Part shown: positions 23,358-32,060 of the stretch, in pieces
Numbering within the stretch: position 1 is the stretch's first letter
Layout: every line of letters starts with the position of its first letter
Assembly (NCBI RefSeq): GCF_003730135.1
Contig: NZ_RJVO01000009.1
Location: 62,001 to 126,000 of the forward strand
Source: Stagnimonas aquatica
GTDB lineage: Bacteria > Pseudomonadota > Gammaproteobacteria > Nevskiales > Nevskiaceae
DNA: 64,000 nucleotides
Direction: 5' to 3'
Translations under genes and position numbers: made by a program
Notes under the pieces: model-generated
Told to the model about the DNA's origin: nothing
What the model saw: the letters and a program-made list of their open reading frames with translations, nothing else
The model's database searches: none

Positions 23358-23906
23358 TCAGGAATAGGCGATGGCCGACAGGAAGCGCGGCAGCAGATAG
23401 GCCGGCACCTCGGGCTGGAAGCCGGCTTCGACCACCTCGTCCCAACCCAGGAAGGCATTGACATAGCCGGCCGCGAACGCGCCCTGGCCCTGGCGCAGTT
23501 CGGCCTGGCTGCCGCACCAGCGCAGGTTCACCCAGGGCCGCAGCTTGGCGGCCAGCACCAGGATGCGGCTGGGATCGGCCGCGCCACGGGCGTCGAGCTC
23601 ATCGGCCGCCACCCGCAGCAGGATGCCAAGGCCGTGGCCGGCCTCGGAGGAGCGCAGCACCTGCACCGGAATCTCCCGCGACAGCCGGCGCAGCAGTGCT
23701 GCCGGCGATTCCGCCCAGCACCAGTGCAGCTGCTGATCCTGGCCCAGGCTCCAGGCGACACCGACCGGCTCGGTGACCAGGGCCCGCGCCGGCAGCGGGC
23801 GACGGGGGCGCAGCGGCTCCGGGCGCGGCCGGGCAGGCGGCCACGCCAGAAACGAGGGACGAAAGCGGGGGAGCCGTTGCGGCAGACGGATGGCGAGGGC
23901 GGACAT
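23358..23906 (-). CDS. Hypothetical protein
   Basis: A 182-aa protein, Arg/Pro-rich in the first 60 residues ('PPARPRPEPLRPRRPLPARA') and globular afterwards, with conserved-looking 'WVNLRWCGSQAELRQGQGAF' and 'AGYVNAFLGWDEVVEAGF' stretches. No signal peptide or membrane helix is evident. It matches no family I recognise. It is divergent from the WYL regulator gene, and a WYL-site-like palindrome (23955-23975) lies between them, so it may share that control. The start is a Met with moderate context; a Met 19 residues upstream is possible. Confidence 0.6.
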   Translation of the reverse strand: MSALAIRLPQRLPRFRPSFLAWPPARPRPEPLRPRRPLPARALVTEPVGVAWSLGQDQQLHWCWAESPAALLRRLSREIPVQVLRSSEAGHGLGILLRVAADELDARGAADPSRILVLAAKLRPWVNLRWCGSQAELRQGQGAFAAGYVNAFLGWDEVVEAGFQPEVPAYLLPRFLSAIAYS

Positions 23907-23954
23907 GGCGGGCTTGGCGGGTTGGGGAGGCGGTGCGGCTACACTGCCCTGGCT

Positions 23955-23975
23955 GCATCTCAAGGGATGAGACGC
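23955..23975. promoter_or_regulatory. Operator candidate for WYL regulator (site 1)
   Basis: Inverted repeat TCTCA-AGGGA-TGAGA (23958-23972), with outer GC/GC pairing, 48 bp before the WYL regulator start and 49 bp before the divergent hypothetical gene. The same TCTCA-N5-TGAGA layout recurs just downstream of the regulator gene. Confidence 0.6.
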
Positions 23976-24022
23976 AGCCCTCCGCCGGTCGGCCGCCGGC
24001 CTGTCCCGAATCCCGAGTACCG

Positions 24023-24997
24023 ATGGAACGCGGCGAACGCTTTCACGAAATCCACCGACTGCTGAAGACCGGCGGCTGCGTGCCGACCCAACGCTTTCTC
24101 GACCAGCTCGAAGTGTCGCGCGCCACCTTCATGCGCGACATCGAATACCTGCGCGACCGCCACCGCGCGCCGATCGAGTACGACAAGGCCGAGAACGGTT
24201 ACCGCTACACGGCCGACGGCGCGGGTTTCGAGCTGCCCGGCCTGTGGTTCTCGGCCGAGGAGCTGCACGCACTGCTGACCATGCACAGCCTGCTGGAACA
24301 GATGGGCTCCGGCCTGCTGGCGGAATCGGTGGCGGCGCTGCGCGGCAAGCTGGAGCAGTTGCTCGGCGATTCCTCCACCGCCTTCGCCGAGCTGCGCAAG
24401 CGGGTACGCATCCTCACCCCGGGCCAGCGCATCGCCAGCAACGAGGCGTTCGCCCCCATCGCCCGCGCCCTGGTCGAGCGCCGGCAGGCGCAGGTGCGCT
24501 ACTGGGCGCGCAGCACCGACGAGACCACCGAGCGCGCCATCTCGCCGCAAAGGCTGATCCACTACCGGGGCAACTGGTATGTCGACGCCTGGTGCCATCT
24601 GCGCGGCGGGCCGCGCAGCTTCGCAGTAGATGGCCTGCGCGAGGTGCGGCTGCTGGACTCGCCCTGCCATGAGGTCGGCGAAAAGGCGCTCAACGCCGCG
24701 CTGGGCTCCAGCTACGGCATCTTCGGCGCGAAGGAGCGGCGCTGGGCGGAACTGCGCTTCAGCGTCGAGCGCAGCCGCTGGGTGCGCGACGAGATCTGGC
24801 ACCCGGAGCAAAGCCTCAAACTCGGCAAGGACGGCCGCCTGAGCCTGCGCGTGCCCTATTCCTCGGCGGTCGAGTTGCAGATGGAAATTCTCAAGCTCGG
24901 CGCCGATGTCGAGGTGCTGAATCCACCGGAACTGAGGCAGGCGGTGATCGCCGCCGCGCAGGCGCTGCTGCGGCAATACGGGCCGGCGGCCGGATGA
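24023..24997 (+). CDS. WYL-domain transcriptional regulator (YafY/DeoR-type HTH)
   Basis: A 324-aa regulator. Winged HTH at about 1-60 ('RFHEIHRLLKTGGCVPTQRF', 'VSRATFMRDIEYLRD'), a WYL ligand-binding domain around residues 140-220 whose core is 'YRGNWYVDAWCHLRGGPRSF', and a C-terminal extension (WCX-like) to the end. WYL proteins sense nucleic-acid or nucleotide ligands and control DNA-damage, anti-phage and stress genes in several bacteria. The start at 24023 gives the normal HTH start; an upstream in-frame Met adds 30 non-conserved residues and would cover the operator. Matching palindromes before and after the gene suggest autoregulation plus control of the DUF4258-like gene. Confidence 0.9.
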   Translation: MERGERFHEIHRLLKTGGCVPTQRFLDQLEVSRATFMRDIEYLRDRHRAPIEYDKAENGYRYTADGAGFELPGLWFSAEELHALLTMHSLLEQMGSGLLAESVAALRGKLEQLLGDSSTAFAELRKRVRILTPGQRIASNEAFAPIARALVERRQAQVRYWARSTDETTERAISPQRLIHYRGNWYVDAWCHLRGGPRSFAVDGLREVRLLDSPCHEVGEKALNAALGSSYGIFGAKERRWAELRFSVERSRWVRDEIWHPEQSLKLGKDGRLSLRVPYSSAVELQMEILKLGADVEVLNPPELRQAVIAAAQALLRQYGPAAG

Positions 24998-25008
24998 GCG
25001 GGCGGCGG

Positions 25009-25027
25009 CGTCTCATGGTTTGAGACG
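25009..25027. promoter_or_regulatory. Operator candidate for WYL regulator (site 2)
   Basis: Perfect inverted repeat CGTCTCA-TGGTT-TGAGACG (7-bp arms), 11 bp after the WYL gene stop and 42 bp before the DUF4258-like gene start. It shares its arms and 5-bp spacer with site 1. Confidence 0.62.
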
Positions 25028-25069
25028 GACTGCGCGGAGCATGGCCGGCCCCACCGCCAGGAGACCGCC

Positions 25070-25366
25070 ATGCCTACCGACCGCCCATCCCTGCCCTTGA
25101 GCCTGCACGCCCAGGTGCGCATGCAACAGCGCGGTCTGCCGGCCGCCGCGCTGGCGCTGATCCGCCGCTACGGTCGCCGCCAGCACGACCATCAGGGTTG
25201 CGCCCTGGTCTATCTCGACCGGCGTGGCCGCGAGGCGATCCGCCGCCACGAGGGCGAGCAGGTGTACCGCGCCTACGAGAAGGTCTGGGACGCCTATCTG
25301 CTGGAACGCGTCGGTGGCGCGGTGCTGACCACCGGGCATCGCACCCGGCGCTTCCATCGTGAATAG
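25070..25366 (+). CDS. Small DUF4258-like protein
   Basis: A 98-aa protein starting after a good ribosome-binding site (AGGAGA, 5-6 nt spacing). The N-terminal 'AQVRMQQRGLPAAALALIRR' followed by 'YGRRQHDHQGCALVYLDRRG' resembles DUF4258 proteins, which have a small alpha/beta fold and often lie with toxin-antitoxin or stress genes. No catalytic residues can be assigned. Its separate palindrome suggests control by the WYL regulator upstream. Family assignment is tentative. Confidence 0.68.
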   Translation: MPTDRPSLPLSLHAQVRMQQRGLPAAALALIRRYGRRQHDHQGCALVYLDRRGREAIRRHEGEQVYRAYEKVWDAYLLERVGGAVLTTGHRTRRFHRE

Positions 25367-25375
25367 GCGCGGCGC

Positions 25376-25969
25376 TCAGCCGCAGAACTCGTAGACCTTC
25401 ACCTGCGGTCTCTCGGTACTGGCGGGACTCGACAGCAGGATCGAAAACCGGACCGAGTCGTAGGCTTTGGTGGTGAGGTAGGAGAAGACCTGGCTCGACG
25501 TCGGTGCGGTAATGCTGTTGTAGAGACCTCCGTCGAACGCCTCCTGCACGACGCCACCGAGGTAAGTGATGACGGTGACCTGCTGCTGCACCGCTGGACC
25601 GCTGGCGAGCTGGGCCACCGCTCCGGCGCGATTCCCTGCTGGAAAGCTCAGCCCGCTTGCAGCCGTTACCACCAGATCAAGCACGCTGGCGGGCGCGGAG
25701 TAAATTTCGGCGGCATCGGTACCGGTATCGGCGGCGGCACCGTACAGCAGGGCCGAGCTACCGAAATTGCCGTCCACCGCTTTCTGCGGGTCACTGCCGC
25801 CCTGCATGATGCCGCCCGCAGAAACCCGGCTACCCGAGTTGGCAAACTGGTTCGGGCATTCCGCCTTCGCCACTGGCACGCCGTCGGGTGTGGTCCCGCC
25901 ATCTCCTCCGCCGCCGCAAGCGGCCAGCACCAGCACCAAGCCAGCCACGGCCGTAATTTGTAGATTCAT
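25376..25969 (-). CDS. Hypothetical lipoprotein
   Basis: A 197-aa predicted lipoprotein. Signal peptide with lipobox 'LVLAACGGGG' then a Gly-rich tether; the mature domain is beta-rich, with 'DPQKAVDGNFGSSALLYG' reminiscent of carbohydrate-binding (F5/8 type C-like) folds and a Cys near each end ('KAECPNQF', 'YEFCG') that could form a disulfide. No enzyme motif is seen. It is convergent with the DUF4258-like gene, 9 bp apart. Confidence 0.7.
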   Translation of the reverse strand: MNLQITAVAGLVLVLAACGGGGDGGTTPDGVPVAKAECPNQFANSGSRVSAGGIMQGGSDPQKAVDGNFGSSALLYGAAADTGTDAAEIYSAPASVLDLVVTAASGLSFPAGNRAGAVAQLASGPAVQQQVTVITYLGGVVQEAFDGGLYNSITAPTSSQVFSYLTTKAYDSVRFSILLSSPASTERPQVKVYEFCG

Positions 25970-26159
25970 TCCCCGCCCTCGTTATTCAACCTTATGTCAG
26001 ACGGCCTGCAATCGAGGTCCTCCTGACTCCCGTTAAGGACAACGGTTCCAGCGGGCTCTCGTTGACCGCGCTACCGCAGAGGGCGAGAGCCGACGAGCCG
26101 AGCCGACGCCTAAACTAGCCGGCCACCAGACGCGGCATTCACAGTCATCGGGAGTCGCC

Positions 26160-26435
26160 ATGTGCCGCAACATCAAAACGCTCTACAACTTCGAACCGCC
26201 GGCCACCGAGGACGAAATCCACGCCTCCGCCCTGCAGTTCGTGCGCAAACTGAGCGGATTCAACACCCCGTCGAAGATCAATGAGGCGGCGTTCAATCAC
26301 GCGGTGGAGCAGGTGGGCTCGGCGGCGCGTCTGCTGATGGATTCGCTGGTCACCCTAGCGCCGCCAAGGAACCGGGAAGCCGAGCGCGCCAAGGCGCAAC
26401 TACTGTCAGTGCGGCGCTTCGGCGGATCGCGTTAA
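26160..26435 (+). CDS. DUF2277 family protein
   Basis: A 91-aa protein with the family start 'MCRNIKTLYNFEPPATEDEI' and 'ALQFVRKLSGFNTPSKINEA', a strongly conserved small domain of unknown function found in many bacteria. The N-terminal Cys next to Met is a family feature. It is flanked upstream by 190 bp of sequence holding only an imperfect GGCTCTCG/CGAGAGCC repeat (26054-26091), and is convergent with an MFS gene, 4 bp apart. Confidence 0.9.
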   Translation: MCRNIKTLYNFEPPATEDEIHASALQFVRKLSGFNTPSKINEAAFNHAVEQVGSAARLLMDSLVTLAPPRNREAERAKAQLLSVRRFGGSR

Positions 26436-26439
26436 GCGC

Positions 26440-27675
26440 TCAGGCCGCCACCGGCCGTGGTGCCAGCCTCGCCTCGCGGATCGGCAGATTGGCGGCCGCT
26501 GCCAGCAGCGCGAAGCCGATGTCGAGATACCACATCCAGCTGTAGTCGCCGTAGCGGGAAATCGTGATCCCACCCAGCCAGGCGCCGAAGAAGCCGCCGA
26601 TCTGGTGCGAGAGCAGGGTGAGCCCGAACAGCGTCGCCAGATAGCGGGTGCCGAACAGCTTGCCGACCAGACCGGCGGTGGGCGGCACCGTTGCCAGCCA
26701 GGTGAAGCCGATGGCGGCGGCGAACGCATAGAAGGTCAGCGGCGTGCGCGGCGAGACCAGGTAGATGGCGATGATCAGGGCGCGGCTGGCGTAGATCGCG
26801 GCCAGCAGGGACTTCATCCGGTAGCGCTGGCCGAGCGCGCCGGCGCTTAAGCTGCCGGCGATGTTGAACAGGCCGATCAGCGCCAGCGCAGCGGCGGAGA
26901 CGTTGGCGGACAGACCGCAGAGCGCGATCTCGCCCGGCAGATGGGTGGCGAGAAAGGCGATGTGCAGGCCGCAGGTGAAGAAGCCCAGGTGCAGGCACCA
27001 GTAGCTGCGGTCGGCGAAGGCCCGGCGGACTTCCGCACCGAGGCCGGGGCCGGCATCCGCCGTCGGCGCCCCGGGTGTCGCTGCTGGCGCCGTCGGGGCT
27101 CGCAGGAAGCGCGCCAGCGGCAGGGTCAGCAGGCTGGTGGCGGCGAGGGTGAACATCGCCGACGCCCAGCCGGCGGTGGCAATGATCGCCTGGGCGATGG
27201 GTGCGAACAGGAACTGGCCGAAGGAGCCGCCGGCATTGATGAAGCCGGCGGCGAACGGGCGGCGCTCCGGCGGCAGCAGGCGCGCGGTGGCGCCGATCAG
27301 GATCGAGAAGCTGCCGGCACCGGCACCCGCCGCCGAGAGAACGCCGAGCGCAAACAGCAGCCCCCATTCGTTCGGCAGAAACGGCGCCAGCACCAGACCG
27401 CCAGCCAGCATCAGGCCGCCCAGCTGCACCACCCCGACCGAGCCGTGGCGGTCGGCATACATCCCGAACAGTGGCTGGGCCACGCCCCACATGAGCTGAC
27501 CGACCGCCAGCGCGAAGCTGATCGTGGCAATGCTCAAGCCGGCGCTGTCGTGGATCGGCACCACGAACAGGCCCAGCGACTGCCGCACGCCCATGGTCAG
27601 CGTCAGGATGGTGGCGGCGACCACCATCAGCAGCCAGGCGCCGCGCGTGCCGCCTTGCGCGGCGACGGCGCGCAT
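26440..27675 (-). CDS. MFS transporter
   Basis: A 411-aa twelve-helix major facilitator protein. It begins with 'MGVRQSLGLFVVPIHDSAG' after a first hydrophobic helix and has 'GMYADRHGSVGVVQLGGLML' as the loop 2-3 motif A equivalent, and a repeat of the fold after residue ~205. The 'RQSLGLFVVPI' start is common in MFS proteins annotated as monocarboxylate/oxalate-type or unknown anion transporters. Substrate unknown. It ends 1 bp before the RarD start region on the same strand (RarD is upstream). Confidence 0.9.
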   Translation of the reverse strand: MRAVAAQGGTRGAWLLMVVAATILTLTMGVRQSLGLFVVPIHDSAGLSIATISFALAVGQLMWGVAQPLFGMYADRHGSVGVVQLGGLMLAGGLVLAPFLPNEWGLLFALGVLSAAGAGAGSFSILIGATARLLPPERRPFAAGFINAGGSFGQFLFAPIAQAIIATAGWASAMFTLAATSLLTLPLARFLRAPTAPAATPGAPTADAGPGLGAEVRRAFADRSYWCLHLGFFTCGLHIAFLATHLPGEIALCGLSANVSAAALALIGLFNIAGSLSAGALGQRYRMKSLLAAIYASRALIIAIYLVSPRTPLTFYAFAAAIGFTWLATVPPTAGLVGKLFGTRYLATLFGLTLLSHQIGGFFGAWLGGITISRYGDYSWMWYLDIGFALLAAAANLPIREARLAPRPVAA

Positions 27676-27676
27676 C

Positions 27677-28588
27677 TCAGGCCGCTACCGGCGCCGGCCG
27701 GCGCCGGTAGCTGCGCCAGAAGCCTTCGCCGGCGTACACCGCGAGCGCCGACCAGATCAGACCGAAACCGATCAACTGGGTCTGGGTGAACGGCTCGTGG
27801 AAGACGAAGATGCCGGTCAGCAGTTGCAGCGTCGGCCCCAGGTACTGGAGCAGGCCGACGGTGGACAGCGGGATGCGCCGCACGCCGTAGGCAAACAGCA
27901 CCAGCGGCACGGCGGTGACCGCGCCGCTGGCGATCAGCAGGCCGTCGAGCAGGCGGTCGTGGTGCGCGAAGCTGAGCGTGCCGGCCTGCGTGCACCACAG
28001 CAGCCAGGCGAGCATGAAGGGCGCGACCAGCAGGGTTTCGACACCCAGTCCGGCCACCGAGTCCACCGCCACCTTCTTGCGGATCAGACCGTAGCCGCCG
28101 AAGGACAGTGCCAGCGCCAGCGCGATCCAGGGCGGGCGGCCGACCTGCACGGTGAGCCAGAGCACGCCGAGTGCGGCCAGGCCGACGGCGCTCCATTGCG
28201 CGCGGCTCAGGCTTTCCTTCAGCACGAACACACCGAGCAGCACGCTGACCAGCGGGTTGATGAAGTAGCCGAGGCTGGACTCGATGACATGGCCGCAGGT
28301 CACCGCCCAGACGTAGATCAGCCAGTTGACGCTGACCAGCACCGCCGAAGCCGCCAGCCGCAGCCGGGCGGCGGGGTCGCGCAAGGCGGCGCCGACCTTG
28401 CCCAGTTCGCCCTTGAGTGCCAGGTAGGCGAACACGAACACGCAGGCCCAGACCACCCGGTGCGCCATGATCTGTACCGCCGGCGTGTCGTGCAGTTGCT
28501 TGAGGTAGAGCGGCAGCATTCCCCAGATCAGGAAGGCCGACATCGCGGCAAAAAATCCACGCCTCTTTTCTGCTTCTTCCGCGCTCAT
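27677..28588 (-). CDS. rarD: EamA family transporter RarD
   Basis: A 303-aa ten-helix drug/metabolite transporter of the RarD type. The family N terminus 'GFFAAMSAFLIWGMLPLYLK' and 'HRVVWACVFVF' are present, with 'LGYFINPLVSVLLGVFVLKE' in the first repeat and 'LQYLGPTLQLLTGIFVFHEP' in the second. The ATG at 28588 was chosen; a GTG two codons earlier overlaps the upstream GST stop. The ligand exported is not established for the family. It appears to be in an operon with two upstream GST genes and the NTF2-like gene. Confidence 0.92.
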   Translation of the reverse strand: MSAEEAEKRRGFFAAMSAFLIWGMLPLYLKQLHDTPAVQIMAHRVVWACVFVFAYLALKGELGKVGAALRDPAARLRLAASAVLVSVNWLIYVWAVTCGHVIESSLGYFINPLVSVLLGVFVLKESLSRAQWSAVGLAALGVLWLTVQVGRPPWIALALALSFGGYGLIRKKVAVDSVAGLGVETLLVAPFMLAWLLWCTQAGTLSFAHHDRLLDGLLIASGAVTAVPLVLFAYGVRRIPLSTVGLLQYLGPTLQLLTGIFVFHEPFTQTQLIGFGLIWSALAVYAGEGFWRSYRRRPAPVAA

Positions 28589-28590
28589 CG

Positions 28591-29247
28591 TCACGACTCC
28601 CAGACCACGATCTGTTCCTGCTGCAAGGCCCGCTGCACCGCCGGCCGGTCCACCACCGCCTGCGCCTGCCGGCTGTAGTGCGGATAGCGCTGACGCATGT
28701 CGAAGCCGACGCGATAACCCCAGCGGTAGAACACCAGCAGGTAGGCATCGACCAGCGAGTAGTCGGCACCCAGCGCCCAGTCACGCCCCTGCAGACGCTG
28801 CTCGATGTCCCGGTAGGCGAGTTCCAGCAGCGCCAGACCCTGGGCCTTGAGCGGCGCGTGCAGGCTCTCGTCGCTGACGAAGCGCGCCGGGCGGAATACC
28901 TGGGCGAAAGCATGGGCATGGACGCTGGTGCCGAGCCAGGACATCCATTCGACGGCGCGCGCCAGCGGCTCGCCAGCCGTGGGCAACAGCCGCGCTGCCG
29001 GCTTGAGGCCGGCGAGATAGATCAGGATCGCCGCCACCTCGGTGAGCACCCGCTCGCCGTCGGCGTCGGCGATCCGCAGTGCCGGCACCCGGGCGCGCGG
29101 ATTGATCGCCAGGTAGTCGGGCTTCTGGGTGTCGCCCTGGGCCACCACCACGCGCTGGCTGTCGTAGGCCAGGCCCAGCTCTTCCAGCGCGATGTGCGGC
29201 GCCAGCGAGCAGGCTCCGGGCGAGTAGTAGAGACGGTAGTCGCTCAT
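28591..29247 (-). CDS. Glutathione S-transferase family protein
   Basis: A 218-aa GST. The N-terminal thioredoxin-fold domain begins 'YRLYYSPGACSLAPHIALEE', with the conserved Ser/Cys-containing 'PGACSL' loop of bacterial beta-class enzymes (Cys10), then the cis-Pro region 'RARVPALRI' and 'LTEVAAILIYLA'. The C-terminal helical domain includes 'WALGADYSLVDAYLLVFYRW'. It transfers glutathione to electrophiles or binds hydrophobic ligands. Its start overlaps the stop of the next GST gene (ATGA), and the two proteins are paralogues. Confidence 0.92.
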   Translation of the reverse strand: MSDYRLYYSPGACSLAPHIALEELGLAYDSQRVVVAQGDTQKPDYLAINPRARVPALRIADADGERVLTEVAAILIYLAGLKPAARLLPTAGEPLARAVEWMSWLGTSVHAHAFAQVFRPARFVSDESLHAPLKAQGLALLELAYRDIEQRLQGRDWALGADYSLVDAYLLVFYRWGYRVGFDMRQRYPHYSRQAQAVVDRPAVQRALQQEQIVVWES

Positions 29248-29987
29248 TGCTCGGTTTCCGGAATCTGGTAGAGGTGCGCCGGCCGTGGCGGCAGGCGGTC
29301 GCTGAGGTTGATGCGCTCCTCCTCGAACACCGCCTGCACGCTGGGCCGCGCCAGGGTGCGCTCGCTCAGCGCTGCCCAGCGCGGGTAGTGGCGCTGCGGG
29401 GCAAAACCGTAGCGCTTGGCCCAGCGGTAGAACACGATCAGCAGGGCGTCGACCACCGAGAAGTAGTCCTCGCCGCCCTGATCCGCCAGGCCCGGGCCGA
29501 GCGCAAAGCCCTGCGCCGGCAGCCGCGATTCGAGATCGGCCCAGTAGCGCGTCAGCAAGGCGCGGCCACTGGCCTCGACCTCGGCCTGCGCCACCAGGCT
29601 TTCGGCGTAGCGCATCGGGTAGAACACCTGCATGAAGGCGTAGGAATGCACGTCGGTCGCGAGCCAGGACAGCCACTCCCAGCCGCGCGCTTCCAGCTCC
29701 GGCGCCGTCGGCAGCAGCCGCGCCTGCGGGTGCTGCCGCATGAGAAAGCGCAGGATCGCCAGGTTTTCGCTCAGCAGCCCTTCCTTGCCGTCGAGCCGGT
29801 AGCTGAGCACCGGCACGTGACCACGCGGATTCACCGCCAGGAACTCCGGCTTCTTCTGGTCGCCGGCCGGCAGCAGCAGGCGGGTGGTGGCGTAGTCCGC
29901 CAGGCCGGCGCGGCGGATTTCCTCCAGCGCGATGTGGCTGGCCAGCGAGCAGGCGCCCGGTGCGTAGTACAGGCGGTAGTGGGTCAT
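29244..29987 (-). CDS. Glutathione S-transferase family protein
   Basis: A 247-aa beta-class-like GST, a paralogue of the neighbouring 28591-29247 protein: 'YRLYYAPGACSLASHIALEE' is nearly identical to the start of the other. It has the cis-Pro segment 'RGHVPVLSYRLDGKEGLLSE' and a C-terminal extension of about 20 residues ('LSDRLPPRPAHLYQIPE'). It overlaps the NTF2-like gene stop upstream by ATGA, so the four genes 27677-30352 are translationally coupled or nearly so. Confidence 0.92.
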   Translation of the reverse strand: MTHYRLYYAPGACSLASHIALEEIRRAGLADYATTRLLLPAGDQKKPEFLAVNPRGHVPVLSYRLDGKEGLLSENLAILRFLMRQHPQARLLPTAPELEARGWEWLSWLATDVHSYAFMQVFYPMRYAESLVAQAEVEASGRALLTRYWADLESRLPAQGFALGPGLADQGGEDYFSVVDALLIVFYRWAKRYGFAPQRHYPRWAALSERTLARPSVQAVFEEERINLSDRLPPRPAHLYQIPETEQ

Positions 29988-30352
29988 GAGGTCTGGTCTT
30001 CCAGGGTTTGCGCGCCGAGCGCGAAGCTGGCCTTGCGGATGCTGCCGCCCTCGACCTCGTAGATGCAGAGCATCTCCACCGTGCCCCGCCCTTCCGGGAA
30101 GTTGCGGCGGATGCGTTCGTGATCGACCACCCAGTCGCCCAGGACCGTGCGGCTCAGCAGGCTGGCGTGCAGGTCGGGTTCGGCGAAGCGCGCCAGGAAG
30201 CGCGGCCTGAGCTGTGCGTGGCCGCGCGCCAGCAGGCCGCCATGCAACTGGTGGTGCTCGGCATCCGCCGCGTAGCAGGCCAGCAAGGCCTCGATGTCGC
30301 GGGCGTTGTAGGCCTGGAGCTGGCGCTGCACCAGGTTTTCGGCGGGGCTCAT
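29984..30352 (-). CDS. NTF2-like (SnoaL-type) protein
   Basis: A 122-aa cone-fold protein starting 'NLVQRQLQAYNARDIEALLA', the typical first helix of SnoaL/NTF2-like proteins, followed by 'CYAADAEHHQLHGGL' and a curved beta-sheet ('VDHERIRRNFPEGRGTVEML'). Members act as isomerases, dehydratases or ligand carriers; no catalytic residues can be assigned. It is the first gene of a run with two GSTs and RarD, and is divergent from a LysR gene at 30505, which could regulate the run. Confidence 0.82.
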   Translation of the reverse strand: MSPAENLVQRQLQAYNARDIEALLACYAADAEHHQLHGGLLARGHAQLRPRFLARFAEPDLHASLLSRTVLGDWVVDHERIRRNFPEGRGTVEMLCIYEVEGGSIRKASFALGAQTLEDQTS

Positions 30353-30504
30353 GGGCGGTGGCTAGGGGGCCGGGGATGTCAACGGCGCGCAGTCTGCGCG
30401 CGCGCCGGAGGCAACGGAAACGAAGTGTTTTGCCCCGCGTTGTGAGCCAAATTCACAGCGAGCTAGACTTCGGCACCCCCGGCCAGTGCGCTCCACCCCG
30501 CCCG

Positions 30505-31386
30505 ATGACCACCCGGCTGCCCCCTTTGGCGACGCTGCAGGCCTTCGAGGCGGCGGTCCGGCACCAGTCCTACACGCGCGCGGCACAGGAGCTGGCGCTC
30601 ACCCACGGCGCCATCAGCCATCACATCACCGGCCTGGAAGAACGCCTGGGCGTGAAGCTGTTCGAGCGCGAGAAGAACCGCATGGTGCCCACCGAACAGG
30701 GCCGGCTGCTGGTGGTGAAGGTACGCCAGGCACTGGGCATGCTCGAACGCAGCTTCGCCGATGGCGCCGGCGGCAAGCAGTTGACCATCAATCTCAGTGT
30801 GCTGCCGTCGATGGCCGGTCGCTGGCTGGTGCCGCGCCTGGGCGGCTTCATCGCCCGCCATCCGGACATCGACCTCGCCATCGACGTGCGCGCCACCATC
30901 GCCGACCTCGCCGCTGGCGAAGCCGATGCCGCCTTGCGCTTCGGCGCCGGCGGCTGGCCGGAAGTGCAGCAGGTGCGGCTGATGGGCGATGAATCGTTCC
31001 CGGTCTGCGCTCCCGGCTACCGCAACGGCCAGCTGCCGCGCAGCCCGGAAGAACTCGCCGACTGCGTGCTGATGCGCAACCCCTGGCTACCCTGGGAGCC
31101 CTGGCTGCACGCCGCCGGCCTGCCGTTCCGCGAGCCGGCGCGCGGGCCTTCGTTCACCGACTCCTCGGTACTGCTGGACGCCGCCGCCGCCGGCCTGGGC
31201 ATCGCCCTGGCGCGACGCACGCTGGTCGAGGGCGACCTCCAGGCCGGCCGGCTGGTGCGGCTGTTCGAGCTGTCGGTGCCCGATCCCTACGGACACTACT
31301 TCGTCTGGCGCGCCGATCACCCGCAACTGCCGGCGCTGTTCGCGCTGCGCGACTGGCTGCTGGAGCAGACCCAGGGCCAGGCCTGA
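30505..31386 (+). CDS. LysR family transcriptional regulator (GcvA-like)
   Basis: A 293-aa LysR regulator. HTH at about residues 20-45 ('SYTRAAQELALTHGAISHHI') with 'GVKLFEREKNRMVPTEQGRL' closing the domain; substrate-binding domain from about residue 90. The 'PPLATLQAFEAAVRHQSYT' start is typical of the GcvA/AmpR-like subgroup. Start set at 30505 to give that N terminus; a longer upstream frame has no family similarity. Divergent orientation from the NTF2-GST-GST-RarD run across about 150 bp points to those as targets, and the intergenic sequence 'TGTGAGCCAAATTCACA' (30440-30456) contains a TGTGA/TCACA dyad that is a candidate site. Confidence 0.9.
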   Translation: MTTRLPPLATLQAFEAAVRHQSYTRAAQELALTHGAISHHITGLEERLGVKLFEREKNRMVPTEQGRLLVVKVRQALGMLERSFADGAGGKQLTINLSVLPSMAGRWLVPRLGGFIARHPDIDLAIDVRATIADLAAGEADAALRFGAGGWPEVQQVRLMGDESFPVCAPGYRNGQLPRSPEELADCVLMRNPWLPWEPWLHAAGLPFREPARGPSFTDSSVLLDAAAAGLGIALARRTLVEGDLQAGRLVRLFELSVPDPYGHYFVWRADHPQLPALFALRDWLLEQTQGQA

Positions 31387-31402
31387 GTCGGCGCTGCCGG
31401 CT

Positions 31403-32050
31403 TTAGCCCGCCTGCGGCAGGAAGCGCAGGAACTGGTTGCGCGCACTCTCGCTTTCGCGGAACAGGCCGAGCTGGGTGGAGGTGACCATCGAGGCGTTCT
31501 GCTTTTCCACGCCGCGCATCAGCATGCACATGTGCCGGGCTTCCACCACCACAGCCACACCCTCGGCGCCGGTCACCGACTGCACGCAGCGGGCGATCTG
31601 CTCGGTGAGGTTTTCCTGGATCTGCAGGCGGCGGGCATAGAGATCGACGATGCGCGGGATCTTCGACAGCCCGATCACCTTGCCGGCCGGCAGGTAGGCG
31701 ACATGCACCTTGCCGTAGAACGGCAGGATGTGGTGCTCGCAGAGCGAATAGAACTCGATGTCGCGGACGATCACCATGTCGCGATTCGCCGACTCGAAGA
31801 TCGCGCCGTTGAGCAGCTGCTGCACGTCCTGCTGGTAGCCGCTGGTCAGGAACTCGAAGGCCTTGGCGGCGCGCTGCGGCGTGCCGACCAGCCCTTCCCG
31901 ACCAACGTCCTCGCCGATGCCCTTGAGCAGCTCGCGATACAGCGGCGCGAAGGCGTGCTCGGACGCGGGTCTGCCGTCGGCGGCGGCCAAGGGCTCGGCA
32001 TCGAAGTCGTGGCCGGCGGCGAAAGCGGCGGGGCTCTGGAAGTCTTCCAT
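31403..32050 (-). CDS. folE: GTP cyclohydrolase I
   Basis: A 215-aa enzyme that converts GTP to 7,8-dihydroneopterin triphosphate, first step of folate and pterin synthesis. Zinc and active-site residues lie in '[18 protein letters not shown]' and '[19 protein letters not shown]'; '[20 protein letters not shown]' is also invariant-type. The N-terminal extension (residues 1-40) is not conserved. Start at 32050 has AAGGAA upstream; a longer frame to 32098 lacks a good site. Divergent from a MerR-type regulator, suggesting control of this folE copy by that protein, as for stress- or light-induced second copies. Confidence 0.95.
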   Translation of the reverse strand: MEDFQSPAAFAAGHDFDAEPLAAADGRPASEHAFAPLYRELLKGIGEDVGREGLVGTPQRAAKAFEFLTSGYQQDVQQLLNGAIFESANRDMVIVRDIEFYSLCEHHILPFYGKVHVAYLPAGKVIGLSKIPRIVDLYARRLQIQENLTEQIARCVQSVTGAEGVAVVVEARHMCMLMRGVEKQNASMVTSTQLGLFRESESARNQFLRFLPQAG

Positions 32051-32060
32051 GGCGCGTTCC

